Part shown: positions 16,842 through 26,387 of the stretch, piece by piece | Position numbering within the stretch: position 1 is the stretch's first letter | How the letters are laid out: each line of letters starts with the position of its first letter | Source of the DNA: Paenibacillus glycanilyticus NBRC 16618 | GTDB lineage: Bacteria; Bacillota; Bacilli; Paenibacillales; Paenibacillaceae | Reading direction: 5' to 3' | DNA: 64,000 nucleotides | NCBI RefSeq assembly: GCF_004000805.1 | Contig: NZ_BILY01000001.1 | Location: forward strand, 186,001-250,000 | Made by a program: the position numbers and the translations under genes | The notes under the pieces: model-generated | The model's database searches: none | What the model was told of the DNA's origin: nothing | The model's input: only the letters and a program-made list of their open reading frames with translations

Positions 16842-19520
16842 TTACTTTGTTCCCGACAACTTCAATAGGCCAAAGCCGGAAGTGTTCGTGTAGGACAGCC
16901 CTGTACGGTCATTCCAAATCGCCACGCTGTCACGATCCCCATCGCCGTCTTCATCGTTGTTCACCTGAACATCATAGCCAATGATGTCCCCGGCTGCCGG
17001 AGGCGTGCCGTTCCATTTAATGGAGGCTTCTACCAGATAACCATCAGCGGTGCGTTTTACCGCAGATACCAGATTTCCGCTTAAAGAGCCGGGATTCACG
17101 CTTTGCTCGTTGTCAAAGTTGATCCGGTATTGCCCATCATCCGCTTGATAGCTCGCAGTTGCAGCTTGGTTCTGATCGATGAATATTTCTACAGAGTCCT
17201 GCTCCCACGCATTAGGACTTTTCTTGGATAACAATGAGTCCGTCACTTCCGCAAGAATATATAAACGTCCTCCATCCCAGAGCGTCCTAACCTTTGCCGT
17301 AGCCCCGTTTGTTCCCTGCACCCAGCGGTCTGTCGTAATGACGTTTGCCTTGCTCCAGAGGGAATCTATATTGCCGTCAACAACGGGCGATCCCATTGGA
17401 GCTTCCGTATATTGCGGACCTTCTATTAAGGTTAAAACGCCATATTTGGACGTATCGGCATCTTGCGACCCCGTTCTGTCGTTCCAGGAGGTTTTTGTTA
17501 CTGTGCTGCCCGCCTTATCGACAATGCGTACATCAAATCCTAGCTTGTTATTCAGCGACAGGCCATCAACCGGAATAGCCGCTTCAATCCGGTAACCGTC
17601 GGCTAGCTTAACGGCTTTGTAATCAGCAGGCTTACCCGGATTTGCTCCGCTCCGGCGGAACGTATATTTCTTGTCATCCGCTTCGTAAGAGGTTGTTTTA
17701 CCGTTATTGCCGTCGATGAATACTTCTACCGCATCATTTCCGTTCGTGCTTGGATCCGTCACGTCAACCGTAAGATAAAGGTAGCGTGAATCCCACAGCG
17801 ACTTGAACTTGGCGACAGCCGTTCCTTCGCTCTTAACGGAGACGTAAGGCGACCTGTTCCAGGCATCCTCCAGCTTGCCGTCAATTTCCGCAACGGCATT
17901 TGCCGCCGATGTATTCTGAATGTCTACCGGAAGCCTGCTTGGATCTACCAGTGCCCAATAGGCATATTTCGCTTGAAGCCGTTCGTCGAACAGCAGCGGC
18001 CAGTTATTGCGGTCGACCGGGAAGGTGCGCAGCCACGTATTTAAATCGTCCTTGCCCCAGAAAATAACGGCGGTCAGCTGATCTGCGTGCTTCCTGAATA
18101 CATCGAAAATTTCCTTATACCGCTTCGCTTGTTTTACTTGAAGCTCCAATGGGAATGTCTCGTAAGCATCATTGTCATTGGTATAGACGCTCATATCCAG
18201 CTCTGTTATTTGCTGCTCAATATTCAAATCCGTGAACGCCTGTATCATGTCATCGAGCTCTTGAACCTGCGGATACTCAATGCCGATATGCGTCTGATGG
18301 CCAACGCCGTCAACCGGAATGCCTTTATCCTTCAGACGTTTGATTAAGTCATGCAAATCCTGCCGCTTCTCCGGCATATTCGTATTATAGTCATTGATAA
18401 ACAGCTTCGCATTTGGGTCCGCTTCATGCGCGTATTCGAATGCCTTCTCGATAAATTCTTCTCCCGCGATCTTATACCATAAGCTGTTGCGGAGACCGCC
18501 CGGCTGTTTATCGCCTGGCTCAAGCACTTCGTTCACAACATCCCATGCGTAGATCTTGCCCTTGTAACGGCCAACGACAGCGTCGATATGACGCTTCATC
18601 CTGGCAAACAGCAGCTCTTTGCTTGCCAGGTTTCCATTCTCATCGTAGAACACCCAGCTTGGTGTCTGAGAATGCCAGATCAGCGTGTGACCGCGCATGG
18701 CAATACCGTTCTCCACCGCAAAATCAACAATTTTGTCCGAGCGCGTGAAGTTGAACTGCCCCTCCTGCGGCTCCGTAGCATCCCACTTCAGCTCATTGCC
18801 GGCAGTTAAGCTATTGAAATGCTTTTTAACCAATTGAGCATCCGGACTGTTCGGATCTTCGATTTCATTAACCAATACGGCCGTTCCCAGCTTGAAATCA
18901 TCGGCAAATACATCCTTCAAGGACGGAATATCCTGCTGGATAACGATAGGTTCCGGTTCTGGAAGCTGTTCGATCGAAAAATCGTCTACATAAAAATCCA
19001 GTGTCGGGTTAGAGGATGCTTCAAAATAAACGGAGAGGCTTTGTATCGGCTGCTTCAATTGATATTGGCCGCTAAACTTTACCCAACCGTCTCCTGTAAC
19101 ATTCCCGGAGGTAACCCCTTCATAATTCGTAGTTCCGTCCGTTGTACGCTGAACCGTCATCGATACCGATGAGGCAGCTGTTCCTGCCGGAAGCTTGACC
19201 CACGCGGCAAGTGCATAGGTTTTCCCTTCCGTCATCATGGAGGTTACATCGAGCTGCGGGCCATTCCAGCCTTGCGATCTGCCCGTTACCTGAAGACCGT
19301 AGGACCCGGTGTGAGCAGCGACTCCCGAGGCAGACAGCACTTCATTGCCTCCGCGTCCATGCCAGCCTTGGACCGTGCCGTCTTCAAAATCCGTTGTCAA
19401 TTTCACCGTACTTGCTGCCGCTTCCGCCTGCTTCGGCAGCATGCTCAAGGACAAGGAAGCCAGCATCACAGCAATGGCAAGCACGCCTGAAAGAGAGCGT
19501 TTCAAACCTTGTTTCTTCAT
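16842..19520 (-). CDS. Secreted modular xylanase CBM22-GH10-CBM9-CBM9
   Basis: An 892-residue secreted endo-beta-1,4-xylanase. A signal peptide ends near AEA-A (residue 34). A CBM22-like domain (about 38-186) is followed by GH10 (about 195-535; acid/base Glu331 in WDVVNEV, nucleophile Glu440 in ITELDMS) and two CBM9-like domains (about 540-712 and 715-892), which in other xylanases bind xylan or polysaccharide ends. No S-layer or sortase anchor is present, unlike the longer cell-bound xylanases known from Paenibacillus. AAGGTGAGG precedes the ATG. It lies 58 bases after the AbrB-fused ATPase gene with no terminator seen between them, so it is probably transcribed with the MacB-like exporter. 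Confidence 0.95.
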   Translation of the reverse strand: MKKQGLKRSLSGVLAIAVMLASLSLSMLPKQAEAAASTVKLTTDFEDGTVQGWHGRGGNEVLSASGVAAHTGSYGLQVTGRSQGWNGPQLDVTSMMTEGKTYALAAWVKLPAGTAASSVSMTVQRTTDGTTNYEGVTSGNVTGDGWVKFSGQYQLKQPIQSLSVYFEASSNPTLDFYVDDFSIEQLPEPEPIVIQQDIPSLKDVFADDFKLGTAVLVNEIEDPNSPDAQLVKKHFNSLTAGNELKWDATEPQEGQFNFTRSDKIVDFAVENGIAMRGHTLIWHSQTPSWVFYDENGNLASKELLFARMKRHIDAVVGRYKGKIYAWDVVNEVLEPGDKQPGGLRNSLWYKIAGEEFIEKAFEYAHEADPNAKLFINDYNTNMPEKRQDLHDLIKRLKDKGIPVDGVGHQTHIGIEYPQVQELDDMIQAFTDLNIEQQITELDMSVYTNDNDAYETFPLELQVKQAKRYKEIFDVFRKHADQLTAVIFWGKDDLNTWLRTFPVDRNNWPLLFDERLQAKYAYWALVDPSRLPVDIQNTSAANAVAEIDGKLEDAWNRSPYVSVKSEGTAVAKFKSLWDSRYLYLTVDVTDPSTNGNDAVEVFIDGNNGKTTSYEADDKKYTFRRSGANPGKPADYKAVKLADGYRIEAAIPVDGLSLNNKLGFDVRIVDKAGSTVTKTSWNDRTGSQDADTSKYGVLTLIEGPQYTEAPMGSPVVDGNIDSLWSKANVITTDRWVQGTNGATAKVRTLWDGGRLYILAEVTDSLLSKKSPNAWEQDSVEIFIDQNQAATASYQADDGQYRINFDNEQSVNPGSLSGNLVSAVKRTADGYLVEASIKWNGTPPAAGDIIGYDVQVNNDEDGDGDRDSVAIWNDRTGLSYTNTSGFGLLKLSGTK

Positions 19521-19578
19521 TAATACACCTCACCTTTCGCTTTTCTTGTATATTCCATTAACCGCCCTTACGAGCGGA

Positions 19579-20466
19579 TCATGGCATCATTTCCTGCGGA
19601 TAAAGGATGATGCGCCCTTCCTCCATCTCAACTCGCACCTTGTTGCTGTCCTTGAAGCCCTCGGCATCCAAATAGCCTGCGGGAATCTGGAGACGTCCTG
19701 CCTTATCGAGAACCGCATATTCGATATGGCTTTTCTGCTCGGCCTGCAAATGCTCGGCATCCAGCCGTGCCAGCTCATCGGCATACGATTCTCTGCGGAT
19801 CATCTCCGCAGAGGTTTTGCCGTCCCGGATCTGCACGACCCTGTCGACCTTGCGGGCCAGCAGCGGGTCATGCGTGACGATCACAACGGTAATGCCAAGC
19901 GTCTGATTGAGGTTCCGGAACAGATCCAGCACCTGCTCAGAGGTCTTTGTGTCGAGCGAGCCGGTTGGTTCGTCCGCGAGAAGCAGCCTGGGCTCATTGG
20001 CTAAGGCGATGGCAATCGCCACCCGCTGCTGCTCGCCCCCGGATAGCTCGCTGAGCTTGTTTTTCAAGCGATGGCCAAGTCCAACCGCTTCCAACAGCTC
20101 GATTGCACGGGCTCTGCGCCGCCTCCCCTTCAGGAGAATGGGCAGCTCTACGTTTTCAAGAGCCGTCAGATAAGGAATTAGGTTGCGGGCATTGTTCTGC
20201 CATACAAAACCAACTGTCTCTCGTTTATACTTCACAAGCTCCTTTTCGCCGAACGCCAGCAAATCCTTGCCGTCTACGAACAGCCTGCCTGCAGAAGGCT
20301 TATCCAGACCGCCCAGCATATTCAGCAGGGTCGACTTCCCGCTCCCGGAATTGCCGATGATTGCCATCAGCTCACCGTCTTCGACCTGCATATCCAATCC
20401 TTGCAAAGCAACCACCTCGAGATCGGCGGTTTTGTAGATTTTGACGAGCTCCTCGCATCTGATCAT
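19579..20466 (-). CDS. MacB/LolD-type ABC ATPase with C-terminal AbrB-like domain
   Basis: A 295-residue ATPase for the FtsX-type permease upstream. Walker [10 protein letters not shown] (38-46), signature LSGGEQQR (141-148), Walker [13 protein letters not shown] (161-172) and the switch His in VTHD (197-200) are intact, so it should be active. Residues 248-292 form an extra domain that reads like a SpoVT/AbrB swapped hairpin ([16 protein letters not shown], then [14 protein letters not shown]). Ordinary MacB ATPases end near residue 225. The tail may mediate dimerisation or DNA contact; this is inference. ATG at 20466 has GGGGGAGGA upstream and starts three bases after the permease stop. Confidence 0.9.
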   Translation of the reverse strand: MIRCEELVKIYKTADLEVVALQGLDMQVEDGELMAIIGNSGSGKSTLLNMLGGLDKPSAGRLFVDGKDLLAFGEKELVKYKRETVGFVWQNNARNLIPYLTALENVELPILLKGRRRRARAIELLEAVGLGHRLKNKLSELSGGEQQRVAIAIALANEPRLLLADEPTGSLDTKTSEQVLDLFRNLNQTLGITVVIVTHDPLLARKVDRVVQIRDGKTSAEMIRRESYADELARLDAEHLQAEQKSHIEYAVLDKAGRLQIPAGYLDAEGFKDSNKVRVEMEEGRIILYPQEMMP

Positions 20467-20469
20467 GGT

Positions 20470-23340
20470 TTATTCCTCCCCCAGCTTCAGCGCCTGAGCA
20501 ATCCGCGTCCGGGACAGCCGGTAGCCAAGTATAAGCAGTCCAATCGTGAGAGTAAGGCCTACGATACTGTAAAGCTGCAAATAATCGCTGAGTTTATAGA
20601 CGATTTCGAATGGCGGAACCTGCTCGGCCGTCGCAAATGACATTTCGAAAAGCGGGACGAACAGCTCGCTGGTCATGTTGCCGATTAACACGCCGATAAT
20701 GACGGCCGCGCCGGAGGTAAGGAGCTGCTCGCTGAGCAGCATGCCGATAATTTGCGGGAATGGAATCCCCATTGCCCGCAAAACCCCGTATTGCAGCGTT
20801 CGGCCGGATAAGGCGAGCACCCAGAACAACAGGAAGCCAAAAAAGCTGATCAGCATGGATATGACAAAGCCCAGCGTCATGACTCCATTGATGGCCAGGC
20901 GGAACGGATCATTCTTGGAAGTAATCAGCTCCTGCTTCGCGTCATGCAGACCGGTCACATTGATTTTGGCTGCGGTCAATTGATCATAGACGGACTGGCT
21001 GGAAACGCCGTCCTTCAGCTTCAGCCACACTTCATAAGGCTCAACAGCCAGCCGGTTCTGAATCGTGCTTAAATGGCCGACGATCAGATTTGGCTTCGTT
21101 GGTTTTTCTTCACCATCGGCAGCAGCAGGCAGCGGATTCCAGCCCGGCCAATAATCAATAATGCCGTAGACGGTGAATAAGGCTTCATCCAGTCCGTCCC
21201 AATAAATGGTTATCGGATCTCCTGGCTTTACCTTTGCAGCGTCAGCAAGCGACCGCGAGATGAGAACGGCCTTCGGATTGGTCGCCATAAGATTCAGATA
21301 GCTGTTGATCGGATAATCGAGAAGACCGTCCTTCATCCAGGCGGTTTGACCGAAATCCTTCGTATCGATACCAACCAGCGTAGCTGCGCCGTTTGTTTTT
21401 TTCGCGCTGCCTGCACTGAATCTGGCCCCTTCCTTCCGGAATACCTTGGCTGATGCTTCAACACCGCTGAGCTCTTGAAAAGGCTGGAATGGCGGTTCCG
21501 TATATTGCACCCGCTTCTCGCCGGAATTGTCTCCCATCTGATTCTGAAGCTCGGCCCCCTGCAGGCTTGGCGGAGGAGCGTCGCTTTCCCATCGCGTGGT
21601 CAAGGTCATATCTGCGCCAATGTTATATTGGATTTTGCTTTCCATGTTATCGTTGATGGTCCGGGCCGCATTGGCACTGAACAAACCGGTAGATACCGTC
21701 AAAATCAGAAATACTTTGATCGTCAAATACTGGCCTGAAGAACGGCTGATTTGTATAAGCGTGTTGTACAGCGCCGGCGGCCACCACTTGCGCCCGACCC
21801 AATAAACAAGCCGAATAAACCATGGATAAATTCTTAGCACCAGCAGTCCGGCTCCCAGCGCAAATAGCGCGGGCATTAAAAACAGCAGCGGATCCACCTG
21901 CAGGTCATCCGAATTCAGGGCCAGACGCTTCAAATCCTCCTGCCGGTTATTGAAATTGTAGAGCAGATACAGAGCCAGGCCGGCAAGCAAAACATCGATG
22001 CCTGTCTTGTGCCAGAAGGAGATCCTGGTCAGTCTTGCCGCCTGCTGCTTATGGCTGACGATCGATACCCGCGTTGCGAGAAACGCCGGGATCAGGATAA
22101 GTACGATCGCTCCGCCTACAGCCGCGGCCGCAATCTTGTACGCATTGCTTGTCAAGCTGACCTCAAGAGCAGAGCGCTGCACAAATTCAAGAAATCCGCT
22201 CGCGGCCCCCAATACTTTCGTGAAGGTAACGCCAAGAAAAGGACCCACGGCGAGCGCGCTAATTCCAAGCACCAAGCTTTCAAGCGTATAGGCCGTCATA
22301 ATCTGGAGCCGGCTGGCTCCTCGGCTTCGAAGCACGGATATTTCCGTTTTTTGCCTTTCAATGACGAGATTTGCCGCCATATACAGATAGAAACCAAGCA
22401 TGAGCATCACCGGAGAATACAAAGACAGCATCATCACATCAAGTTTATCTTGCTTGCCTTGATAGGAGGCTATCGTCTCATTCGCGGGAATATTAATCTC
22501 TGCGGAACCAAGCCGTCCGCGGAAATAACTTCGAATCGCCCGATTGGCTTCGGTAAATGCCTGGATCTTATCAATGCTCATCTGCTTGTAGTCCAGTGCA
22601 TAACGCCATTCCAGGTCGGATACTCTTACCTTGCCGTCCTTCGCAATAAATTCGCGCTCGAATTGCTGGAAGGGAATGATAAATCCGTCAGGCTCATCCG
22701 TCGCCAGAAAAGGCAAATACGGATCTGCTGCCGGATCGGTATCGATAATCCCCACCGGAATGACCCGGAACAAATGCTTATCCGCCGTCTCCGCCAGAAG
22801 TTCCTCCCCTAAATCGCGTTTAACGGAATTCAGAAACTTTTGCGTAACCACCGCTTCAAACAAGCCGTCCGTGCGGTCAACCGGCATTCGGCCGTCAATC
22901 AGATGCACTCTCTTTTCCATATCGGACAACGATTTGAAGCCTCCCGTTGTCTTTTGCGTCTTCTTCTCCTGCTCTGATGCATCCGCCCCGTACACCTTCA
23001 TCTTTTGGGTGAAGCGCTGCTGATAAAAGGACAGCGCCTCCAATCCCATCCGCTCGGGAATCGATTGAATGTACCGGTCCGCGCGTCCAATTGCCTGAGC
23101 CGTTTTCTGATCCATCTTGGTCGAAGACACCGATGTGCTGACCCGCACGTAACCGGGATATACGGAATTCTTGCTTTGGACCAGCTGAAGCTCCTTCTGC
23201 AGAGTCCTCTCTAGAATGGCATTCGAATAAAGCGGCATTGAGCTGAAAAGAGCCACGCATACGGTCAGACCAAACCATAAATTCAGCTGAAGCCATTTGT
23301 TGTTTGCCATCTTGCGGAGAATCATTGTCCATAATGCCAT
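20470..23340 (-). CDS. Large FtsX/MacB-type ABC permease
   Basis: A 956-residue permease. A first membrane helix (about 20-38) is followed by a long extracellular domain (about 40-310), three helices with the FtsX pattern (about 315-430, starting VIERQKTEISVLRSRGASRLQIM), two further helices (about 455-530), a second extracellular domain (about 555-810) and three helices at the end (about 825-945, LQYGVLRAMGIPFPQIIGM). This duplicated FtsX layout is seen in exporters of lipids or peptides and in mechanotransmission systems. It lies between the adaptor and one of two ATPases. The cargo is unknown. Confidence 0.88.
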   Translation of the reverse strand: MALWTMILRKMANNKWLQLNLWFGLTVCVALFSSMPLYSNAILERTLQKELQLVQSKNSVYPGYVRVSTSVSSTKMDQKTAQAIGRADRYIQSIPERMGLEALSFYQQRFTQKMKVYGADASEQEKKTQKTTGGFKSLSDMEKRVHLIDGRMPVDRTDGLFEAVVTQKFLNSVKRDLGEELLAETADKHLFRVIPVGIIDTDPAADPYLPFLATDEPDGFIIPFQQFEREFIAKDGKVRVSDLEWRYALDYKQMSIDKIQAFTEANRAIRSYFRGRLGSAEINIPANETIASYQGKQDKLDVMMLSLYSPVMLMLGFYLYMAANLVIERQKTEISVLRSRGASRLQIMTAYTLESLVLGISALAVGPFLGVTFTKVLGAASGFLEFVQRSALEVSLTSNAYKIAAAAVGGAIVLILIPAFLATRVSIVSHKQQAARLTRISFWHKTGIDVLLAGLALYLLYNFNNRQEDLKRLALNSDDLQVDPLLFLMPALFALGAGLLVLRIYPWFIRLVYWVGRKWWPPALYNTLIQISRSSGQYLTIKVFLILTVSTGLFSANAARTINDNMESKIQYNIGADMTLTTRWESDAPPPSLQGAELQNQMGDNSGEKRVQYTEPPFQPFQELSGVEASAKVFRKEGARFSAGSAKKTNGAATLVGIDTKDFGQTAWMKDGLLDYPINSYLNLMATNPKAVLISRSLADAAKVKPGDPITIYWDGLDEALFTVYGIIDYWPGWNPLPAAADGEEKPTKPNLIVGHLSTIQNRLAVEPYEVWLKLKDGVSSQSVYDQLTAAKINVTGLHDAKQELITSKNDPFRLAINGVMTLGFVISMLISFFGFLLFWVLALSGRTLQYGVLRAMGIPFPQIIGMLLSEQLLTSGAAVIIGVLIGNMTSELFVPLFEMSFATAEQVPPFEIVYKLSDYLQLYSIVGLTLTIGLLILGYRLSRTRIAQALKLGEE

Positions 23341-23387
23341 GCGTACACCTCATTCTTGCGCCCTGTCATCAAGGCTTCGTTATACCG

Positions 23388-24440
23388 TCAATTGTTCAGA
23401 ATGACCTGCTGTCCTTCCTCAAGCCCCTTAACGATCTCCACCTCGGTTGGGGTTGTTAGACCCACCTCGACATCCACTTCTTTTTTTCGCTCGCCGTCTG
23501 CAACCTGTACATAGGACCGGCCCATGTAAGACCGGATCGCCTTACGGGGCAGCACGATGGCATTTTCGCGTTTTTGAAGCTCAATGGTCATATCGGCGCT
23601 ATGTCCGATTTGAATGCCGTCTGGCGCATGATCGATCCCCATAACAATGGTTACGGCATTGCCGTTCGGCTTTGCCTGATCCGTGCTGACCGGAGCGCTC
23701 GATGGAGACTGCAGCACTTTACCCGTATAGTCCTTTCCCTTGTACTTCAGGCTGACGGGCATTCCTGCCTCCACGCCAAGCACATCCTTGGCATCCGATG
23801 CCACATAAGTCAATTGCATGCTGGAGGGGTCGGCCACCGTAACGATGGTTTGATAGGCATTTACGCGGTCCCCCGTTTTAATGGAATCGACGTAGATCAC
23901 CGTTCCCGAGATTGGAGAGTACAGCTGCGACTTGTTAAGCCTGCTTTGCATGGCCTGCAGCGATATTTGTTCCCGTTCAAGGTCGATTTCCTTGAGCCGT
24001 TTGTCTGTTCCGGAAGCTCCCTCCCTCACGGCTTCGCTATACAGAAGCTGCACCCGCTCTACGCTCAGCTTTTGCAGCCTTACCTGCAGCGCCAGATCCT
24101 CTGTCTCCAGCTCAGCCAGCAGGTCGCCGGCCTTCACCTCTTGCCCAAGCTTGACATTAACGGATTTCAGCTGTCCGCCCGATTCGGTAAATGACAGCGT
24201 CTTCACATTCGAGGAAACAAAGGTTGCCGTACCCTTCAGCGAGGTTTGAATACTGCCGCGAGTTGCCTCCACCAGATCAAGCTTTTCCTGAACCGGCTGA
24301 ATAAGCGGTGGCTGCAGTACCGCTTCTTCGCGGGGAAGAAGAGAACAGCCCGACAGTGTTAATGCAATGATTGCAAAGACAGCAGCCCGCTTTGTTCCCC
24401 TGCTAGATAAGAGGCGCATGATTCGTTGTTTCGGATACAA
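23388..24440 (-). CDS. Membrane-fusion/adaptor lipoprotein (MacA/HlyD type)
   Basis: About 350 residues: N-terminal membrane segment with lipobox LTLSGC, a barrel/lipoyl-type split domain (VNVKLGQEVKAGDLLAELETEDL and SPISGTVIYVDSIKTGDRV), a short coiled-coil hairpin between them, and a beta-barrel C terminus (AIVLPRKAIRSYMGRSYVQV, GLTTPTEVEIVKGLEEGQQVIL). It should link the FtsX-type permease to its extracellular partner. The start is uncertain: TTG at 24440 is chosen because GGAGG lies nine bases upstream; ATG at 24419 is the alternative. It overlaps the end of the preceding ATPase gene by 38 bases, implying coupled translation. Confidence 0.88.
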   Translation of the reverse strand: MYPKQRIMRLLSSRGTKRAAVFAIIALTLSGCSLLPREEAVLQPPLIQPVQEKLDLVEATRGSIQTSLKGTATFVSSNVKTLSFTESGGQLKSVNVKLGQEVKAGDLLAELETEDLALQVRLQKLSVERVQLLYSEAVREGASGTDKRLKEIDLEREQISLQAMQSRLNKSQLYSPISGTVIYVDSIKTGDRVNAYQTIVTVADPSSMQLTYVASDAKDVLGVEAGMPVSLKYKGKDYTGKVLQSPSSAPVSTDQAKPNGNAVTIVMGIDHAPDGIQIGHSADMTIELQKRENAIVLPRKAIRSYMGRSYVQVADGERKKEVDVEVGLTTPTEVEIVKGLEEGQQVILNN

Positions 24441-25140
24441 TTTTTCCATCCTCCAATGCAATAACATGATCGACGAGCTCCATAATACCCGGGTCATGCG
24501 TAGTAAGCAGAATCGTCATTCCGGAACGGTTAACCAGATCCCTGAATACCCGCATCACCTGCAGTCCCATTCGGCTGTCTAATTCCGCAGTGGGCTCGTC
24601 TGCGATCAGAAGCGCAGGTTCATGCGCAATGGCACGCGCAATGGCCACTCGCTGCTGCTCTCCACCGGACAACTCCATCGGACGATGCTTCATCCGCTCC
24701 CGCATGCCCACCCGTTCGAGAGCCCGTTCGGCTGCTTCCTTGTTCCCTTTCACCTGCGTGCCTGCTATCCGAAGCCCAAACTCCACATTCTCGTAAGCGG
24801 ACATAAGCGGAATCAGCCCGAACGACTGAAAGACCAATCCGATCTCCTTGCGGCGCAAGGCATTCCTCTCTTTGGCCGATAAGCCGGTCATTTCTATCCC
24901 TTGAAAAAAAACCTGCCCTTCAGTGGGCTCATCAAGCGCGCTTAAAATATTAAGCAATGTTGTTTTGCCGGAGCCTGAACGCCCTTTCAACGCGACCATG
25001 GAACCGGCCGGAATATCAAGTTGGATATCTGACAGAGCCGTAACTCCGGCATTCCCTTTCCCGAATACCCGCTTTATGCCTGTTGCCTTAAGCAGTGTTT
25101 CTCCGATTGTTACTGCCTGTTCTGCCTGCTTGGCCAGCAT
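24403..25140 (-). CDS. MacB/LolD-type ABC ATPase
   Basis: A 245-residue ATPase with Walker A GRSGSGKTT, signature LSGGEQQR, Walker B LLIADEPTAELD and switch His in TTHD. It is the first gene of the exporter operon, directly behind the promoter at 25192-25257, with a GGGGGG ribosome site before ATG at 25140. The operon holds a second ATPase (19579) but only one permease, so the two may form a heterodimer; this one lacks the AbrB-like tail. Confidence 0.92.
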   Translation of the reverse strand: MLAKQAEQAVTIGETLLKATGIKRVFGKGNAGVTALSDIQLDIPAGSMVALKGRSGSGKTTLLNILSALDEPTEGQVFFQGIEMTGLSAKERNALRRKEIGLVFQSFGLIPLMSAYENVEFGLRIAGTQVKGNKEAAERALERVGMRERMKHRPMELSGGEQQRVAIARAIAHEPALLIADEPTAELDSRMGLQVMRVFRDLVNRSGMTILLTTHDPGIMELVDHVIALEDGKIVSETTNHAPLI

Positions 25141-25191
25141 GATTCTTCCCCCCTTTCCCTTTTAACGCCCCTATTTCTGCCTTCTTTAAAA

Positions 25192-25257
25192 AGTGTAGTG
25201 CTAACAGAAAGAGGCAACAACCTGTCGGCTTTTGGTATAACACCTGCCAAGGTATAG
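25192..25257 (-). promoter_or_regulatory. Promoter with two activator-like repeats (site B) for the exporter-xylanase operon
   Basis: On the minus strand: CTATA (25253-25257), GGCAGGT (25242-25248), GACAGGT (25220-25226), -35 TTGTTG (25215-25220), 17-base spacer, -10 TACACT (25192-25197). Spacing of the repeats is 22 bases and the layout matches sites A and C. It lies 51 bases upstream of the first ATPase gene, after the terminator of the preceding operon. Confidence 0.75.
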
Positions 25258-25281
25258 AAAGTGCCGCAAGCTTACGAAGCC

Positions 25282-25314
25282 AAAAAAAGCACGTTCCATT
25301 TGGAACGTGCTTTA
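25282..25314 (-). terminator. Terminator of the ABC-DUF1854-GH43-GH10 operon
   Basis: Perfect 12-bp arms AAAGCACGTTCC (25287-25298) and complement (25302-25313) with a 3-base loop; on the minus strand a run of seven T follows. It lies 15 bases after the stop of the cytoplasmic GH10 gene. Confidence 0.92.
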
Positions 25315-25328
25315 CTCTAAGCTTCCTT

Positions 25329-26339
25329 CTATTGTCCAATAATCTCCTTAACCACTTCTTTTGGACGCTGCTCCGTATCGAAGAGAAGAGGCCAATTTTT
25401 CCTTCCTCTGACCGGAAAGTGATCCAGCCAGGTATAATCATCCGCCGCTCCCCAGAAGGTTACGCTGGTCAGTACGTCCTTATATTCGCGGAACAGTTCG
25501 AAAAATTGCTTGTATCTTTCTTCCTGCAGCCGAATCATATCAGCCGTAGGGGCCGTAAGATCGGTTCGTCTATCGTCAAAAGCAAACATGGACACATCCA
25601 TCTCGGTAATTTGCAGCTTTAAGCCAAGCGAAGCATAACGTTCGATAGCTTCCCGGATCAGATCCAAAGACGGATCAAACAGATTCCAATGCGCCTGGAG
25701 ACCGATGCCGTGAATAGGAGCTCCGTTTTCAAGCAGCGCTTTCACGAGGGAGTAAATCTTTTCTCTTTTGCCAGGGTTGCATTCATTGTAATCATTGTAA
25801 AACAGAAGAGCATTTGGATCGGCTTCATGGGCAAAGCGGAATGCCTGCTCGATGTAATCCTGTCCGATGCCATGCAGCCATTTGGAAGGACGCAAGCTTT
25901 CTTCGCCGTCATCCGTCACGGCTTCGTTTACGACATCCCAGCAGTAAATCGTATCCTTGTACCGATTCACGACCGTCTCAATGTGTGACTTCATCCGGGC
26001 AAGCAGCAGCTCGCGGCCGGCTATTCCTCCATGACCGTCCTCAAACACCCAGTCTGGCGTCTGATTATGCCAAACCAGCGTATGGCCTCTAAGCTTCATG
26101 CCATTCTCACGGGCGAAGCCCGCAATCTTATCTGCTCGCTCGAAGGTGTACAGCTGTTCCATAGGATGAAGGCTCTCAAACTTCATTTCATTCTCCGCGG
26201 TTATGCTGTTGTAGTGCTGATTCAACAGCTCGCTCTGGCTGACGATCGTGCGATGATTAACCGCCGCACCAATCAAAAAATCATTTTGAAATGCATCGGC
26301 TAACGATTGCTTATCCCGCTTATTAACTGTACTCTCCAT
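25329..26339 (-). CDS. Cytoplasmic GH10 endo-beta-1,4-xylanase
   Basis: A 336-residue single-domain GH10 enzyme with no signal peptide, so it should act inside the cell on imported xylo-oligosaccharides, as known for short GH10 enzymes of Paenibacillus and Geobacillus. Acid/base Glu139 (WDVVNEA) and nucleophile Glu246 (ITEMDVS) are present. GTG at 26351 is in frame, but ATG at 26339 has AAGAGG at better spacing. It follows the GH43 gene by 48 bases and ends the operon. Confidence 0.93.
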   Translation of the reverse strand: MESTVNKRDKQSLADAFQNDFLIGAAVNHRTIVSQSELLNQHYNSITAENEMKFESLHPMEQLYTFERADKIAGFARENGMKLRGHTLVWHNQTPDWVFEDGHGGIAGRELLLARMKSHIETVVNRYKDTIYCWDVVNEAVTDDGEESLRPSKWLHGIGQDYIEQAFRFAHEADPNALLFYNDYNECNPGKREKIYSLVKALLENGAPIHGIGLQAHWNLFDPSLDLIREAIERYASLGLKLQITEMDVSMFAFDDRRTDLTAPTADMIRLQEERYKQFFELFREYKDVLTSVTFWGAADDYTWLDHFPVRGRKNWPLLFDTEQRPKEVVKEIIGQ

Positions 26340-26387
26340 GCTTAATCGCACCTCTTCTTCCTTTGAAATTTTACTACCCGAGCCTTG

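Noticed and set aside
16842..19520. Identity with the large cell-bound XynA1 of Paenibacillus
   Set aside because: That enzyme, as I recall it, has three CBM22 and SLH domains; this protein has one CBM22-like domain, two CBM9-like domains and no SLH.
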